A DNA stretch of 28,689 nucleotides from CAZSDP01 sp964605665. GTDB lineage: Bacteria > Planctomycetota > UBA8108 > UBA1146. The notes beneath the pieces were generated by a model, which worked only from the letters and a program-made list of their open reading frames with translations, ran no database searches and had not been told where the DNA came from. Position 1 is the stretch's first letter. Every line of letters begins with the position of its first letter. A program made the translations under genes and the position numbers. The stretch is from positions 1 to 28,689 of the forward strand of contig CAZSDP010000038.1 in the NCBI GenBank assembly GCA_964605665.1. Reading direction: 5' to 3'. Of the stretch, positions 1 to 9,114 are shown in pieces.

Positions 1-300
1 ACCGGAGGTTCAGTCCTCCAAGAATCTGACTTTGCAGCCCTTCTCCGCTACCAATGAAAACGGTCGGACGCCATGTTCCTGCTGAATGTGATCTTCCCCG
101 ATCCGATGGCGCCGTCGGTCGCCACGTGTACCGATGCCATCGATGCGAACGATGATGGCACCCTCGATATCAGCGATCCGATCGCCATCTTGCACACGCT
201 CTTTGGGGGTGGAGCAGGTCTCCCATCTCCTTTTGGAGTTTGCGGGCCTGATCCGACTGTGGATTCCCTCGACTGTGCAGCGTTCTCTACTTGTCCGTGA
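1..300 (+). pseudogene. C-terminal dockerin/EF-hand-like repeat of a secreted protein, partial and possibly frameshifted
   Basis: The frame from 58 to 300 encodes the tail of a planctomycete-style repeat protein. It holds the end of one repeat (SDAMFLLNVIF), then a full EF-hand-like loop (DANDDGTLDISD) with the usual following helix, a Gly-rich turn, and the Cys-bearing ending CGPDPTVDSLDC. In this family such modules sit at the C-terminus of large secreted proteins and come in pairs. The first repeat is broken: its frame has a TGA at 55-57, while the preceding NENG resemblance lies in another frame (53-64). A short deletion inside the first calcium loop would explain this, but the upstream match is too weak to be sure. 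The left window edge removes any larger gene body. It could be a pseudogene tail or a tail with a sequencing error. Confidence 0.5.
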
Positions 301-608
301 GCAAAGAGAACTGTCGGTATGAGACTATCGTTGGCACCGGAAGGGATGACGCGGACTTCTAGAGCGTCATCCCTTCCCGATTGCTGTCGTCGTGTCGATC
401 TTCCGGAGGTGGGTGGAGCGTGAGAAGCGTTGAGAATCGCCAGAAAACTGGAAGAGCCAGACTTGGGGTGACCTGTGCCACAATCGAGGCGATCACTGCA
501 TCGGCAATCTTGAACGCGCGATCGATGAAATTGTGATCTCTGACGATTTCATCCTCGCGGCAACCACAGTTTCTGGAACCATCGTTTCGAGGCGCATCCA
601 AAGGGCCG
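301..608. other. convergent intergenic region, apart from its hairpin apparently non-coding
   Basis: This stretch separates the plus-strand repeat protein tail from the minus-strand FAD oxidoreductase. Apart from the hairpin at 339-377 no gene is convincing. A minus-strand open frame crosses it and overlaps the oxidoreductase end, but it lacks a ribosome binding site and its stop lies in the hairpin loop. Confidence 0.5.
339..377. terminator. bidirectional hairpin terminator
   Basis: A perfect 14-bp stem (339-352 pairs with 364-377) encloses an 11-nt loop. It lies 39 bases after the stop of the plus-strand tail and beyond the end of the minus-strand oxidoreductase, between convergent genes. 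No long T-tract follows on either strand, so Rho-independent action is inferred from the stem and position. Confidence 0.6.
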
Positions 609-2474
609 TTATTGCCCTTGGACTGCAGTTTTACCCGCACCCTTACTCATCAAATTCTGCAACTGATCGAGATGCTCTCGGTAGACGTCGCGAGGTCCGC
701 ATTCTTCTTCACGACAGATCGACGCAGCCATGCCAACGATCTCGCCCATGCAGCCAGTCGTCTTCATCACGCGAACCGCTCCCAGTGCTTCGTGAGTGAC
801 CGAAATGTTACGCCCGGCCATGAAGAGGTTGTCGACCGAACGTGAGTAGAGGCATCGATACGGGACCCAGTACGGACCGTCATAGGTGTACCCATCTCCA
901 CGGGTGTAATCCGCGATGAACGGTTCGTCTTCGAAACCCTTAGAATACCGGGGATTGGGGAAGTGCGTATCGATCCCCCAGGTGCAGGGGAAGCAACCAT
1001 CAGGAAAGGTTTTCCCAGCTCGTAGGTCTTCTGCGGTCAAAATCACATCGCCGAGTAATCGACGCGATTCCCGTTTTCCGGCGATATACGCGACCCAATT
1101 CAGACGGTGCGCCGGGTAGCGGCGATCGATGTTCTTGATCGCGTCCCAGGCGCCAAAGATCGCCCGGAAGTTGTAGTCGCGAATCCGTTCCATATCCGCG
1201 AGTGAGTCGCGATCGAACCCATTTTCCCAATACCAATTGCCGATCGAAATCGGATTCTTTTCACCGGTTTTTGCTTCCGTGGATCCCCAGTCGCGCCCAG
1301 GAAATGGCTTGTCGCTGAGATCGAGTGCCCAGGGGCATCGCGGAAACGCCGCGTCCTCACATGCCTGCTCGAGATCTGCGGCAAGCGGTTCCTTGTCATT
1401 GCACAGGCACTGAATATTCCAAAGGTTGCTCGCTCCCATGTGACCTGTTTCAGTGATGTCGAAGTCGGCCCCGGCGAGCGCTCCAACGCAGCCATCTCCG
1501 GTACTGTCGAGAAACAGTGCCGAGGGGATCCTCGTGCGGGCCCCGCTTCTGATGTTCTCTGCTCTCACCGCCACGATACGCTTGCCGTCGTCCGACATCT
1601 CGACCCCATTGACGTGTTGATTGAGGAGCAGAGTGATGTTCTCTTCTGCAGCGACGAGGCGTTCTTTTCGCGAGTCATCGAAGACGGCGCCATCTTGGGC
1701 ATTCTTCGATTGCGGGCCCTTGACTGGAATCACCTCCATCACCACGTCACCGATCTTCGGCCAAGGATCGAACTGTACCTTTCCCTGTGGCCACACCCGC
1801 ACCTCGCTACTGGAGTTCCCCCCGAGAACTGGGCGGTTCTGGATCAGAGCAACGGACAGTCCGAGCCTTGCTGCGGTGATCGCGGCGCTGGTCCCCGCGA
1901 CTCCGCCACCGACGACCACAAGATCAAACGCTTCCAACTCTTCTTCTGGAGGACGAAACGTGTCGCGGAATTGCGCCAACTCCTGAGGGTCTTCCGGCGG
2001 TCGCCAGGTGAGATTCGGACTGAGGAGGATGGCATCGCAACGGCCATCGAAGCCGGTGAGATCGCGAATCGCGAGCGTTGTTTTCTCCTGAAGGGTCACG
2101 ACCCCTCCATCGTGCCACCGCCACGGCTCGCCAGTCGTTCCAAAGGTGACGGCGAGCGGTTTGCCGTCGATGAGAACCTCGAACTTGCCTGGCGGGGGGA
2201 GGGTTTTCTCCGCGGTGTTCCATGGCGCAACCCAGTTGCGAGTGCGAACCCAGACTCTGACATCCCCAGGTTTGGTCATGAGAGTGTGTTGCGCATCTTC
2301 AACGGGTGTTCCCAAGCCATGGGCCAGGAGAAAAGGTGAGCCCATCAGATCGATGAACTGCTGGTCGATGACCCAACCACCAGTGTCGTCAAAAGATTCC
2401 GCTTCGATCAGCACCGGATCATTCGAAACGAAACTGATCAGGCCGATCACACACACGGTCAAGATCGTGGTCAC
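609..2474 (-). CDS. secreted FAD-dependent oxidoreductase (FAD_oxidored type) with N-terminal beta-sandwich-like domain
   Basis: A 621-residue protein with a GTG start; GGGAAGAGAG upstream is a plausible ribosome binding site. The N-terminus has a short hydrophobic stretch (about residues 2-17) that may be a signal peptide. Residues 20-150 (IEAESF...GGW, then WVRTRNW) resemble carbohydrate-binding or golvesin-like beta-sandwich modules seen before this enzyme type. The FAD-binding Rossmann motif is VVVGGGVAG near residue 189, followed by LGGNSSSEVR. The C-terminal cofactor segment FMAGRNISVTHEALG with RVMKTTGCMGE is typical of PF12831. This family is common in planctomycete and Bacteroidetes secretomes, often near glycan-degrading enzymes; the substrate is unknown. 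The two-domain layout suggests an extracytoplasmic redox enzyme, which is inference. Confidence 0.85.
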   Translation of the reverse strand: MTTILTVCVIGLISFVSNDPVLIEAESFDDTGGWVIDQQFIDLMGSPFLLAHGLGTPVEDAQHTLMTKPGDVRVWVRTRNWVAPWNTAEKTLPPPGKFEVLIDGKPLAVTFGTTGEPWRWHDGGVVTLQEKTTLAIRDLTGFDGRCDAILLSPNLTWRPPEDPQELAQFRDTFRPPEEELEAFDLVVVGGGVAGTSAAITAARLGLSVALIQNRPVLGGNSSSEVRVWPQGKVQFDPWPKIGDVVMEVIPVKGPQSKNAQDGAVFDDSRKERLVAAEENITLLLNQHVNGVEMSDDGKRIVAVRAENIRSGARTRIPSALFLDSTGDGCVGALAGADFDITETGHMGASNLWNIQCLCNDKEPLAADLEQACEDAAFPRCPWALDLSDKPFPGRDWGSTEAKTGEKNPISIGNWYWENGFDRDSLADMERIRDYNFRAIFGAWDAIKNIDRRYPAHRLNWVAYIAGKRESRRLLGDVILTAEDLRAGKTFPDGCFPCTWGIDTHFPNPRYSKGFEDEPFIADYTRGDGYTYDGPYWVPYRCLYSRSVDNLFMAGRNISVTHEALGAVRVMKTTGCMGEIVGMAASICREEECGPRDVYREHLDQLQNLMSKGAGKTAVQGQ

Positions 2475-2608
2475 CGCTTGCTCTCTTCCCTCTAGTCCGC
2501 AATCTGGGCAACTTGGTCGTTGGGGGCCCCATTGGAGAGTGCAATTCTAACTGAAGAGGGGCTCGGCACACAGCGGAGACAGCGGTAGCGGAGGCAGCGG
2601 CCGGGGGA

Positions 2609-2624
2609 GGCTCACAGGTGAGCC
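2609..2624. terminator. small perfect inverted repeat after the GNAT gene
   Basis: GGCTCAC, two bases, then GTGAGCC form a 7-bp perfect dyad about 125 bases past the GNAT stop and 135 bases upstream of the oxidoreductase start on the same strand. It could be a weak terminator or a protein-binding site. Adjacent bases carry imperfect AGCGG-type repeats (about 2572-2602). Support is limited to the symmetry. Confidence 0.25.
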
Positions 2625-2747
2625 GTTTGCTCCATCTCTTTCGAGAGGAGCGGTGAACTTCGCCTCGTTCGTTTCCGTCATCGCGAGGTGGGCCGCCAGT
2701 CTACTTCCGGGCTTGCAACAGCACTGGGAGACGAAAATCGCCCACCG

Positions 2748-3311
2748 TCAGTCGTTGGATCGATCGAGGTGTGCTCTCATCCGCCAGGCATCTCGTGAGA
2801 TCGAATACTTGTGTTCGTCGCTCGATGCGCCTTTGAAGAAATCGACTTCTCCGGTGGTGGAAATCCTCGTCAACCCGAGGGACTCAACGAGTCGCATCGA
2901 CGCGAGGTTTCGAGTGTCGATTTCTGCCGAAAGGTGGAGGTGCTCCTTGGTTTGGAAGAGATGGGTGATGACGCAAGCGGCCATCTCATGTCCATACCCC
3001 TGCCTCCAAAAAGTTGGAAACACGATGAACGCGATAGACCCCTCTTCACTCTGGGGCAGCGTCGCCTGAAATGTCCCCACTGGAGTCATCGACTCATGAA
3101 GAAATGCCACCCAGTTCAGCCACTGCTCTTTACCGTCGGGGCTGACGCCCTTCTCCCAGAAATCGTATCGCCTCTGGAGCGTTTCCGAGGTCGGGGGATC
3201 TTCCGGTAGATAGGTGTAGATTCTTGGATCTTGCAACGGGGCGAACACGATCTCCGCGTGAGTCGACACGAGAGGCTCGATGCGAAGACGCGCGCTGCTC
3301 AGATCGGCCAA
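2748..3311 (-). CDS. GNAT family N-acetyltransferase (RimJ/RimL-like)
   Basis: A 187-residue cytoplasmic protein that should transfer an acetyl group from acetyl-CoA to an amine; the acceptor is unknown. The N-terminal RLRIEPLVSTHAE is typical of the RimJ/RimL branch. The acetyl-CoA pyrophosphate-binding motif is RQGYGHEM (residues 103-110), followed by the helix AACVITHLF. A later NLASMRLVESLGL matches the conserved Asn and the Ser/Leu/Gly motif of these enzymes. The start is TTG, supported by AGAGGAAAAG about 8 bases upstream; no ATG fits. Length is normal for the family. It lies 131 bases after the BNR propeller gene on the same strand, so it could be co-transcribed. Confidence 0.85.
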   Translation of the reverse strand: MADLSSARLRIEPLVSTHAEIVFAPLQDPRIYTYLPEDPPTSETLQRRYDFWEKGVSPDGKEQWLNWVAFLHESMTPVGTFQATLPQSEEGSIAFIVFPTFWRQGYGHEMAACVITHLFQTKEHLHLSAEIDTRNLASMRLVESLGLTRISTTGEVDFFKGASSDEHKYSISRDAWRMRAHLDRSND

Positions 3312-3442
3312 GATCGACTCTTTTCCTCTAGAAACGATGGTCCGGTGTTGCGACCCCTGATCGCTCGGGCATCGTCACGATCGTCGAGGTGTTCACGTCT
3401 CACGCGACCTTCGCGGACGGTGCGAGCTGAGCGACCTCGCGA

Positions 3443-6400
3443 CTACTTCGGATTTGGGATCGCGCGTCCCGGTGTCCAAGGTGCGCCCGCTTTGTCGAGT
3501 TCGGTCTTTAAGTCGACGAGGTCCTTCTCCGTCAGCTTGACGATGGTGTCGTAGAGCGCTCCATACTCCTCACGGGCGATTTCGACCTGTCGTCGTTGCG
3601 TTTTGGTGGGTCCGTGGGTGTTCCCCATCGAGCCCCACATCACACTACCGAGACGACTCGACAGCGAGGGGACATCCTCCGCATCGTAACGGCCTCGCAG
3701 GCCGTCTCCCGACAATGCATCACGTGCATTGAGGAATTCGAGTTCGAGCTTTCTCACTCGTTCGTAGAGCTTTCGGTCGAGGGTTCGACCAGAGGTGACC
3801 ATCGTCTTGATTTGGCTGATCTCTTCCAACGAATCACTGAGCTTCGTTTGTGCCGCAGAAACGGACTGTCGTAGCTTTCCGAGCTCCATCTGAAACGCCA
3901 AGACTGACTCTGGAGATTGAGCGGGGATGCTCGGTTCGCCGTATGCGATGACCTCGAACGGCTGGGCGTCCCCCAAAGTTCGCGTACCGATGTCCTCGCG
4001 AAGGAATGCCTGAACTTGGTACTGACCTGGCGCGACGCGAGGACCTGGACCGCCACTCGCGGAGAAGGGGGCATAGCGTAAGTCCCAAGCGGTGCGGTGC
4101 ATTCCCCCGCTCGCTTGGCCATTGATACGATTCACGACATTACCGGCGGAATCACGGATCTCGAAGAAGAGTGCGACCGATTCTTCTCGCTCCTCTTCCT
4201 TCAGGACGTCCCAGCCGGGGTAGGGAGTGTCACCGCCCGCCTTTTGCGTCTTTGATTCCGACTCCTGACGCTTCTGCGCCTTCGTCTTGAAACCGTCCTT
4301 GAGATGGTAGGTGAAGATCGCCCCATACGGTGGGTTGTCCGCACTGTAATAGGAATCTCCCTGCGACCCGGCACGACCTCCGAGGAGACGCTGGGGGACG
4401 TAGGAGAGGGCGGGCTTGATCGGGAACAATTTGAATTCGGCATCGAGGGCGTTTCCGCCGACATGTCGAAGGGGTGAGTAATCGTCGAGGACGTAGAATC
4501 CCCGTCCAAAGGTCGCCCCGACCAGATCATTCTCTCGCCGCTGAATTTCCAAGTCGCGGAACGGAATCACCGGTGCGCCGCCGAGTTTGAGCCAGTGCAT
4601 ACCGGAGTCGACCGTGCAGTAGAGACCGAATTCCGTTCCGAGAAAGAACAGGTTTCGATCGACGTGATCTTGGATGATGCGCCAGACGAGGTGGCGATCG
4701 GGGAGATCGCCGACCATCGACTCCCACGTCTTTCCGCGATCGGTACTCTTCAGCAAGTACGGCTTGTAGTCCCCGTACTTGTGATTGTCGATGGCAGCGT
4801 ACACGGTGTCGACGTCGTGAAGGTCTGCTTTGATGTCATTGACGAAGAAGAACTCGGGGACCCCGAAGATCCGATCGATCTTACGCCACGTCGCACCGCC
4901 ATCTTCGGTCACCTGTATCAGACCATCATCGGTTCCGACGTAGATCAGACCCTCTTTGATCGGGGACTCCGAGATCGACGTGATGTTCCCGTAGCGAGAC
5001 ATCGCATAGGTGTCCCAGGTCGCATCCAAACTCCAGATGCGATCCATGATCTTCATCGTCAGACGATCTTGATTGCGAGAGAGATCACCGCTCACGGCGG
5101 TCCAGGAATCACCCCGGTCGTCGCTGCGATGCAGCTTCTTCGACCCGAAGTAAATGCGCTGGTGATTGTGCGGGCTGATGTGGATCGGAGAGTCCCAGTT
5201 GAAGCGAAGAGTCTCCTCTCCCTTTTCTGGCTGCGGGCGAATGTCGACCGACTGACCGGTGCGACGGTCGAAACGTCGCAGGTACCCTTCCTGCGATTCG
5301 CAGTAGATGATGTTCGGATCTTCTGGATCGATCGCGCAGTCGTGGCCATCGCCCCCGATGGTGATCCGCCAGTCGGCGTTGCGAATGCCGCTGTTGTTCA
5401 AGGTTCGCGTCGGTCCGTACTGGGTGTTGTTGTCCTGTGTGCCTCCGACCACGTGATAGACGGGCCACTCATAGCTCACGTCGACTTTGTAGAATTGGGT
5501 TAGGGGCAGGTTCGCACAGAAGGAATATGTCTCGCACCGATCGTAGGAACGATAGACACCGCCGTCGCATCCGACGATGACGAGATCGGGATCGATCGGT
5601 GAAAACGCGACCGCATGGTTGTCGACATGCTTGGTGCTCTTCGACACTGACGTCCAGGTCTTCCCGCCATCCTCACTCCGTCCGAGGCGCACGTTTGCTT
5701 GGTAGATGACGTCGAATCGGTGCGGATCGGCCCAGATCTCTTGATAGTAGTGAGGACCGGTACCACCGCTGACATAATCGCTCTGTTTCTCCCAGCGATG
5801 ACCTGCATTCGAGCTGCGCCAGAAGCCTCCCTTCCGACCGGGAAGTTCGATCGTCGCGTAGACCACGTCGGGCTGCTGCGGAGAGATCGCGAGCGAGATC
5901 TTTCCGACATCTCCTCCGGGGAGGCCGTGGCTCAGTTTTTTCCAGGTGACTCCACCGTCGGTCGACTTGTGGATGCCGGACTCTGGACCTCCGTTGATCA
6001 GTGCCCACACTGTCCGATGGCGTTGGTGGGTGGCGGCGTAGAGCACGTTTGGATCGCGGGGGTCCATCACCACATCGGTGACGCCGGTGTATTCGCCGGC
6101 ACTCAAGATCTTTTGCCACGTGTCACCACCGTCGAGGGTTTGGTAGAGCCCGCGCTCTCCTCCCGGCGACCAGAGTGGTCCTTGGGCCGCCACATAAACG
6201 ACGTTGGAGTCATCGGGATGGACGACGATCTTCGAGATGTGTTCTGTTCCCTTCAGGCCCACGTTGCGAAAGGACTGACCGCTGTCGTGGCTGACATACA
6301 CGCCATCGCCATAACCGACGTGGCGGCCACCGACGTTCTCGCCGCTTCCTACCCAGAGTGTCTGGGAGTCTTGCGGGTCGAGGGTCAGGCATCCGATCGA

Positions 6401-6736
6401 GTAGGAAGCTTGATCGTCGAAGATCGGCTTCCAGGTCGTTCCGGCGTTGGTGGTTTTCCAAATCCCCCCGGAGCCGACCGCGATGTACCAGGTGTTCGGT
6501 TGAGTCGGGTCGACGGCGATGTCTGAAATGCGACCCGACATCAAAGCGGGACCGATCGAACGAAGTTTCATCGCTCCGATCTGTTTCCCGGTCAGTTTTT
6601 GATGCTCTGGTTCGTTTTCCTTCTCGACGGTTTCTTCACCGAGCTCGGTGGTCGGTTTCGCTTCTTCGGCTGATTGCGCCGCGATCTCCGAGGTGCCAAG
6701 GAAGATCGAACAGAGCAGGAGAAGACGATAGGTCAT
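3443..6736 (-). CDS. secreted BNR/Asp-box (sortilin/VPS10-like) beta-propeller protein
   Basis: A 1097-residue exported protein. The ATG at 6736 is preferred over the TTG at 6751 because GAGAGG lies 7-8 bases upstream and a clean signal peptide follows (MTYRLLLLCSIFLG...AAQS). From about residue 90 to 720 there are about ten Asp-box motifs of the S-x-D-x-G-x-T-W kind: TNAGTTW, SHDSGQSF, TLDGGDTW, STDGGVTW, SSNAGHRW, SEDGGKTW, SDDRGDSW, TEDGGATW, STDRGKTW and TVDSGMHW. That fits the long sortilin/xyloglucanase-like propellers common in Planctomycetota. Residues after about 830 contain a FlgD-like Ig segment (ALFFEIRDSAGNVV...) and a helical, possibly coiled-coil tail. No catalytic residues are assignable; a ligand-binding role is inferred. 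Confidence 0.9.
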   Translation of the reverse strand: MTYRLLLLCSIFLGTSEIAAQSAEEAKPTTELGEETVEKENEPEHQKLTGKQIGAMKLRSIGPALMSGRISDIAVDPTQPNTWYIAVGSGGIWKTTNAGTTWKPIFDDQASYSIGCLTLDPQDSQTLWVGSGENVGGRHVGYGDGVYVSHDSGQSFRNVGLKGTEHISKIVVHPDDSNVVYVAAQGPLWSPGGERGLYQTLDGGDTWQKILSAGEYTGVTDVVMDPRDPNVLYAATHQRHRTVWALINGGPESGIHKSTDGGVTWKKLSHGLPGGDVGKISLAISPQQPDVVYATIELPGRKGGFWRSSNAGHRWEKQSDYVSGGTGPHYYQEIWADPHRFDVIYQANVRLGRSEDGGKTWTSVSKSTKHVDNHAVAFSPIDPDLVIVGCDGGVYRSYDRCETYSFCANLPLTQFYKVDVSYEWPVYHVVGGTQDNNTQYGPTRTLNNSGIRNADWRITIGGDGHDCAIDPEDPNIIYCESQEGYLRRFDRRTGQSVDIRPQPEKGEETLRFNWDSPIHISPHNHQRIYFGSKKLHRSDDRGDSWTAVSGDLSRNQDRLTMKIMDRIWSLDATWDTYAMSRYGNITSISESPIKEGLIYVGTDDGLIQVTEDGGATWRKIDRIFGVPEFFFVNDIKADLHDVDTVYAAIDNHKYGDYKPYLLKSTDRGKTWESMVGDLPDRHLVWRIIQDHVDRNLFFLGTEFGLYCTVDSGMHWLKLGGAPVIPFRDLEIQRRENDLVGATFGRGFYVLDDYSPLRHVGGNALDAEFKLFPIKPALSYVPQRLLGGRAGSQGDSYYSADNPPYGAIFTYHLKDGFKTKAQKRQESESKTQKAGGDTPYPGWDVLKEEEREESVALFFEIRDSAGNVVNRINGQASGGMHRTAWDLRYAPFSASGGPGPRVAPGQYQVQAFLREDIGTRTLGDAQPFEVIAYGEPSIPAQSPESVLAFQMELGKLRQSVSAAQTKLSDSLEEISQIKTMVTSGRTLDRKLYERVRKLELEFLNARDALSGDGLRGRYDAEDVPSLSSRLGSVMWGSMGNTHGPTKTQRRQVEIAREEYGALYDTIVKLTEKDLVDLKTELDKAGAPWTPGRAIPNPK

Positions 6737-6959
6737 CGGAAAGCCTCTCAAGAGATCGAGTCATAAAGCGGAGTTTCGGGGCATTGGGCGAAGATCCGCC
6801 GATCCAGTTTCTCGTTCATCGCCGGATCAACGAAGGTCGCTCGAATCGATAGCGTAATCGGCCCCGAAGAGGGCGACAAGAGGGGTCAGCAAAGAGGTGA
6901 CGTGATCAACTTTGTCGAAACTTGGAGTGCGATGGAGGGGGATGGAGCTGACCCAGGAA

Positions 6960-7211
6960 CTATCGGCTTTCTTGATACCCGCAATGGGCGCATCTTTGAA
7001 CGAATCGCTTGGGTTGCAGCGCGCGAACAAGGTGATAGGTCAAGAACCCGAATCCACCGACCAGGTACATCACCATCGCAGAAAAAAAAGAGTCGTCCTC
7101 TCTCCGCTGAAAGAACTGTTTCTCCGGTTTGCCTCGGCGGAGTTTCGCTTGGCAGTCAGGGCATCGCCGTCGCTGTCGCACACGCGATCGACCGGCATGA
7201 AACTCAACCAT
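6960..7211 (-). CDS. small zinc-ribbon-like membrane protein
   Basis: An 83-residue protein with two CxxC knuckles, CPDC (residues 17-20) and CAHC (residues 74-77), on either side of a hydrophobic segment (about 43-62, FSAMVMYLVGGFGFLTYHLV). The ATG has AGGAGA five to six bases upstream, which makes a real gene likely despite its size. The arrangement would place both metal-binding halves at the membrane: if the hydrophobic part crosses once they lie on opposite faces, and if it is a hairpin or buried they could coordinate one metal together. No function can be named. It is 224 bases upstream of the BNR protein gene on the same strand. Confidence 0.6.
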   Translation of the reverse strand: MVEFHAGRSRVRQRRRCPDCQAKLRRGKPEKQFFQRREDDSFFSAMVMYLVGGFGFLTYHLVRALQPKRFVQRCAHCGYQESR

Positions 7212-7282
7212 CGCTTCTCCTGAATCTCGGATTCAGTGGCTTATCGGAGTAGAACTGTTGCACCTCAAGGAGCCATTCACGG

Positions 7283-8278
7283 TTGACTCGCGGTAGACAC
7301 TCCATCACCATGCTCGACATGTTAAAGAAATCGGTAAAAAGACTAATTTGGATCGTCTTTCTAGGGTTCTCTCTCACGAGCGTGAATGGATGTTCGAACG
7401 CGCCTTCGTCGTATGATCGAATCGATCGACCGACCCCAATCTTCTATCGCGGAAATTACATCTCGTCCTACGACGTGTCGTACGGAGATCATAATCGACA
7501 AGAATTGGACATCCACCTACGTGGTGAGTGGGCGGATTCTGACGACCGTATGAATCTCCGCATGGTAGGGGATCAACCGCCGACGGTCGTTTTCATCCAC
7601 GGCGGCGGGTGGTATATCAGCGACAAGCGAGAGTGGGAGCACTTTATCTCGCCATTTCTTCAGGCGGGCTACAATGTCGTCAATCTCAACTATCGTTTAC
7701 GGCAAGGTATCGCCCCCGCGATCGAAGATGTCAGTCTCGCGTTGACCTACCTCCACGAGACCAATGAGACTCTTCGGCTCGACTTAGATCGCGTGCTTCT
7801 GGTCGGGGCATCTGCCGGTGGCTTTATGGCGATGTTCCATGGTGCGGCGGCAAACGCGGAGGAAAACCCGTTCCCCTTTCCAGCTTCGATACGAATCGCC
7901 GGCGTTGTCAACATCGTGGGTGGCGGGACAGAGTGCTTCGCGCTCTACGAGATGCTGATTCAGCATGAGAATCCCTTCTGGCAGCGGGTCGGAAGGGCAC
8001 TCGTCAAAGAGGATGGGGACGTCGAAGCGCTTATGGAGGAAGTCTGCCCCAGTCAATATTTCGATGCGGGTGATCCGCCGGTCTTCCTCGCGCACGGTGA
8101 GCGCGACCAATTTGGCCCACCGGCCCAGTACGAAGAGATTGAGGCGCAGCTCCGGTCCCATGGCACGACTGTTGAGAGGGTCGGTTACCCCGATTCAGGA
8201 CATACCTTCATTCAGCACGATTGGCGCGACCTCTTTCCCCGGCTGATCGACTTCATCGATGTTCATGCGGCAAAGTGA
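7283..8278 (+). CDS. alpha/beta hydrolase, lipoprotein esterase/lipase (HSL or BD-FAE-like)
   Basis: A serine hydrolase expected to cleave carboxylic esters outside the cytoplasm. Counted from the TTG at 7283 (331 residues), the oxyanion motif is HGGGW (106-110), the nucleophile elbow GASAGG (Ser177), the probable acid Asp275 in GERDQF, and the catalytic His307 in DSGHTF. The set is complete and in the usual order. The N-terminus has Lys residues, a hydrophobic stretch and a lipobox SVNGC, so it is probably a lipid-anchored protein. The start is ambiguous: the TTG has AAGGAG ten bases upstream, while ATG at 7310 or 7319 gives a more normal 25-28 residue signal peptide but no clear ribosome binding site. 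It is convergent with the next gene. Confidence 0.85.
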   Translation: MTRGRHSITMLDMLKKSVKRLIWIVFLGFSLTSVNGCSNAPSSYDRIDRPTPIFYRGNYISSYDVSYGDHNRQELDIHLRGEWADSDDRMNLRMVGDQPPTVVFIHGGGWYISDKREWEHFISPFLQAGYNVVNLNYRLRQGIAPAIEDVSLALTYLHETNETLRLDLDRVLLVGASAGGFMAMFHGAAANAEENPFPFPASIRIAGVVNIVGGGTECFALYEMLIQHENPFWQRVGRALVKEDGDVEALMEEVCPSQYFDAGDPPVFLAHGERDQFGPPAQYEEIEAQLRSHGTTVERVGYPDSGHTFIQHDWRDLFPRLIDFIDVHAAK

Positions 8279-8367
8279 TCAGACAGGTCACCTGGTTCCT
8301 CAGGTATGGACGTTGATTCGGTTTCCCGATGCTTTGCGCCTCTCTCCAACTTACCGTTCGGCCCTTC

Positions 8368-9114
8368 TTAGCCTTCGGTGAGCCGGACTTCGAGTCCGTC
8401 GAGCCAGTTGTTCGCCTTTTCGTCTTCGACTTCCATGACCGCTTGGTAGGTCTCGTACTGTTCGCCGGTGAGGATCAGACGACTTTCTTGGTGGTGGGTT
8501 TCTCGACTCGCACGGAACTCATCGATTGCGGCCAAGCGATCGGTCGCGGGCATGTTGTTGTTTTTCAAGGTTGGATAGAGGGTGGAGAGGAAGAGACTGT
8601 GCTCTTCCATCGACTCGGTAAGGCTCTCAGTTTGTGACATGCTCAAGGCGAGTCTGCCATCGCGAGCGAGCCGGTTATTCAGTCGATTGAGTCGCTTGGC
8701 CGCGCTATTGCGAGCGCGAGTTTGCGCCTGTCGCTGATTCTTCTCATCGGCGATCGCTCGACGTTTTTCTTCGGCGACTTCAAATTGTTCATCGATGAGG
8801 CTGACCACTTTCTCCTCGAAATCCTCCTGCTTCGGACCGGTATGATCGATCTTCGCGATTCGCGACCGTAGTTCTTCGAGTTCCTGATCGACCCTCTTCT
8901 GGTCCGGTTCTACAGCAAACTGCTCAGCGCTCTTCCGCTGGCTTTCAAGAGCTTGAAGCTGCCGTTCGACGCTGTCGATACGGTCGAGGATGGGGGCGAG
9001 GTCGACCTGAGTGGATGGCGTCTCTTTCTGCTGTTGGAGCAGCAACGTTGTCGAAACGCTCGCGGCCAATGCGCTGAAGAGCGCGGCGACCAGAATCAGT
9101 CCTGGGGCTTTCAT
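8368..9114 (-). CDS. membrane-anchored coiled-coil protein of unknown function
   Basis: A 248-residue protein. Residues 5-28 (LILVAALFSALAASVSTTLLL) form a signal anchor or uncleaved signal peptide. The rest is highly charged and largely helical, with Leu/Ile heptads around residues 40-100 (LDRIDSVERQLQALESQ, then ELEELRSRIAKI) and basic/acidic helices through residue 170. There are no cysteines and no enzyme motif. The features suggest a structural or scaffolding protein facing the periplasm. It is divergent from the PhoD gene across a 315-base gap. The function is not recognised. Confidence 0.7.
   Translation of the reverse strand: MKAPGLILVAALFSALAASVSTTLLLQQQKETPSTQVDLAPILDRIDSVERQLQALESQRKSAEQFAVEPDQKRVDQELEELRSRIAKIDHTGPKQEDFEEKVVSLIDEQFEVAEEKRRAIADEKNQRQAQTRARNSAAKRLNRLNNRLARDGRLALSMSQTESLTESMEEHSLFLSTLYPTLKNNNMPATDRLAAIDEFRASRETHHQESRLILTGEQYETYQAVMEVEDEKANNWLDGLEVRLTEG

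Noticed and set aside
359..640. 93-residue minus-strand frame after the FAD oxidoreductase
   Set aside because: It starts inside the oxidoreductase end, has no ribosome binding site, and ends within the hairpin loop at 353-363.
1440..2339. 299-residue plus-strand frame
   Set aside because: Antisense to the FAD oxidoreductase, whose Rossmann motif and C-terminal FAD segment are clear.
4595..5503. 302-residue plus-strand frame inside the BNR gene
   Set aside because: Antisense to a clear propeller gene with Asp-box repeats; its Val/Asp/Arg-rich sequence reflects complementary codon bias.
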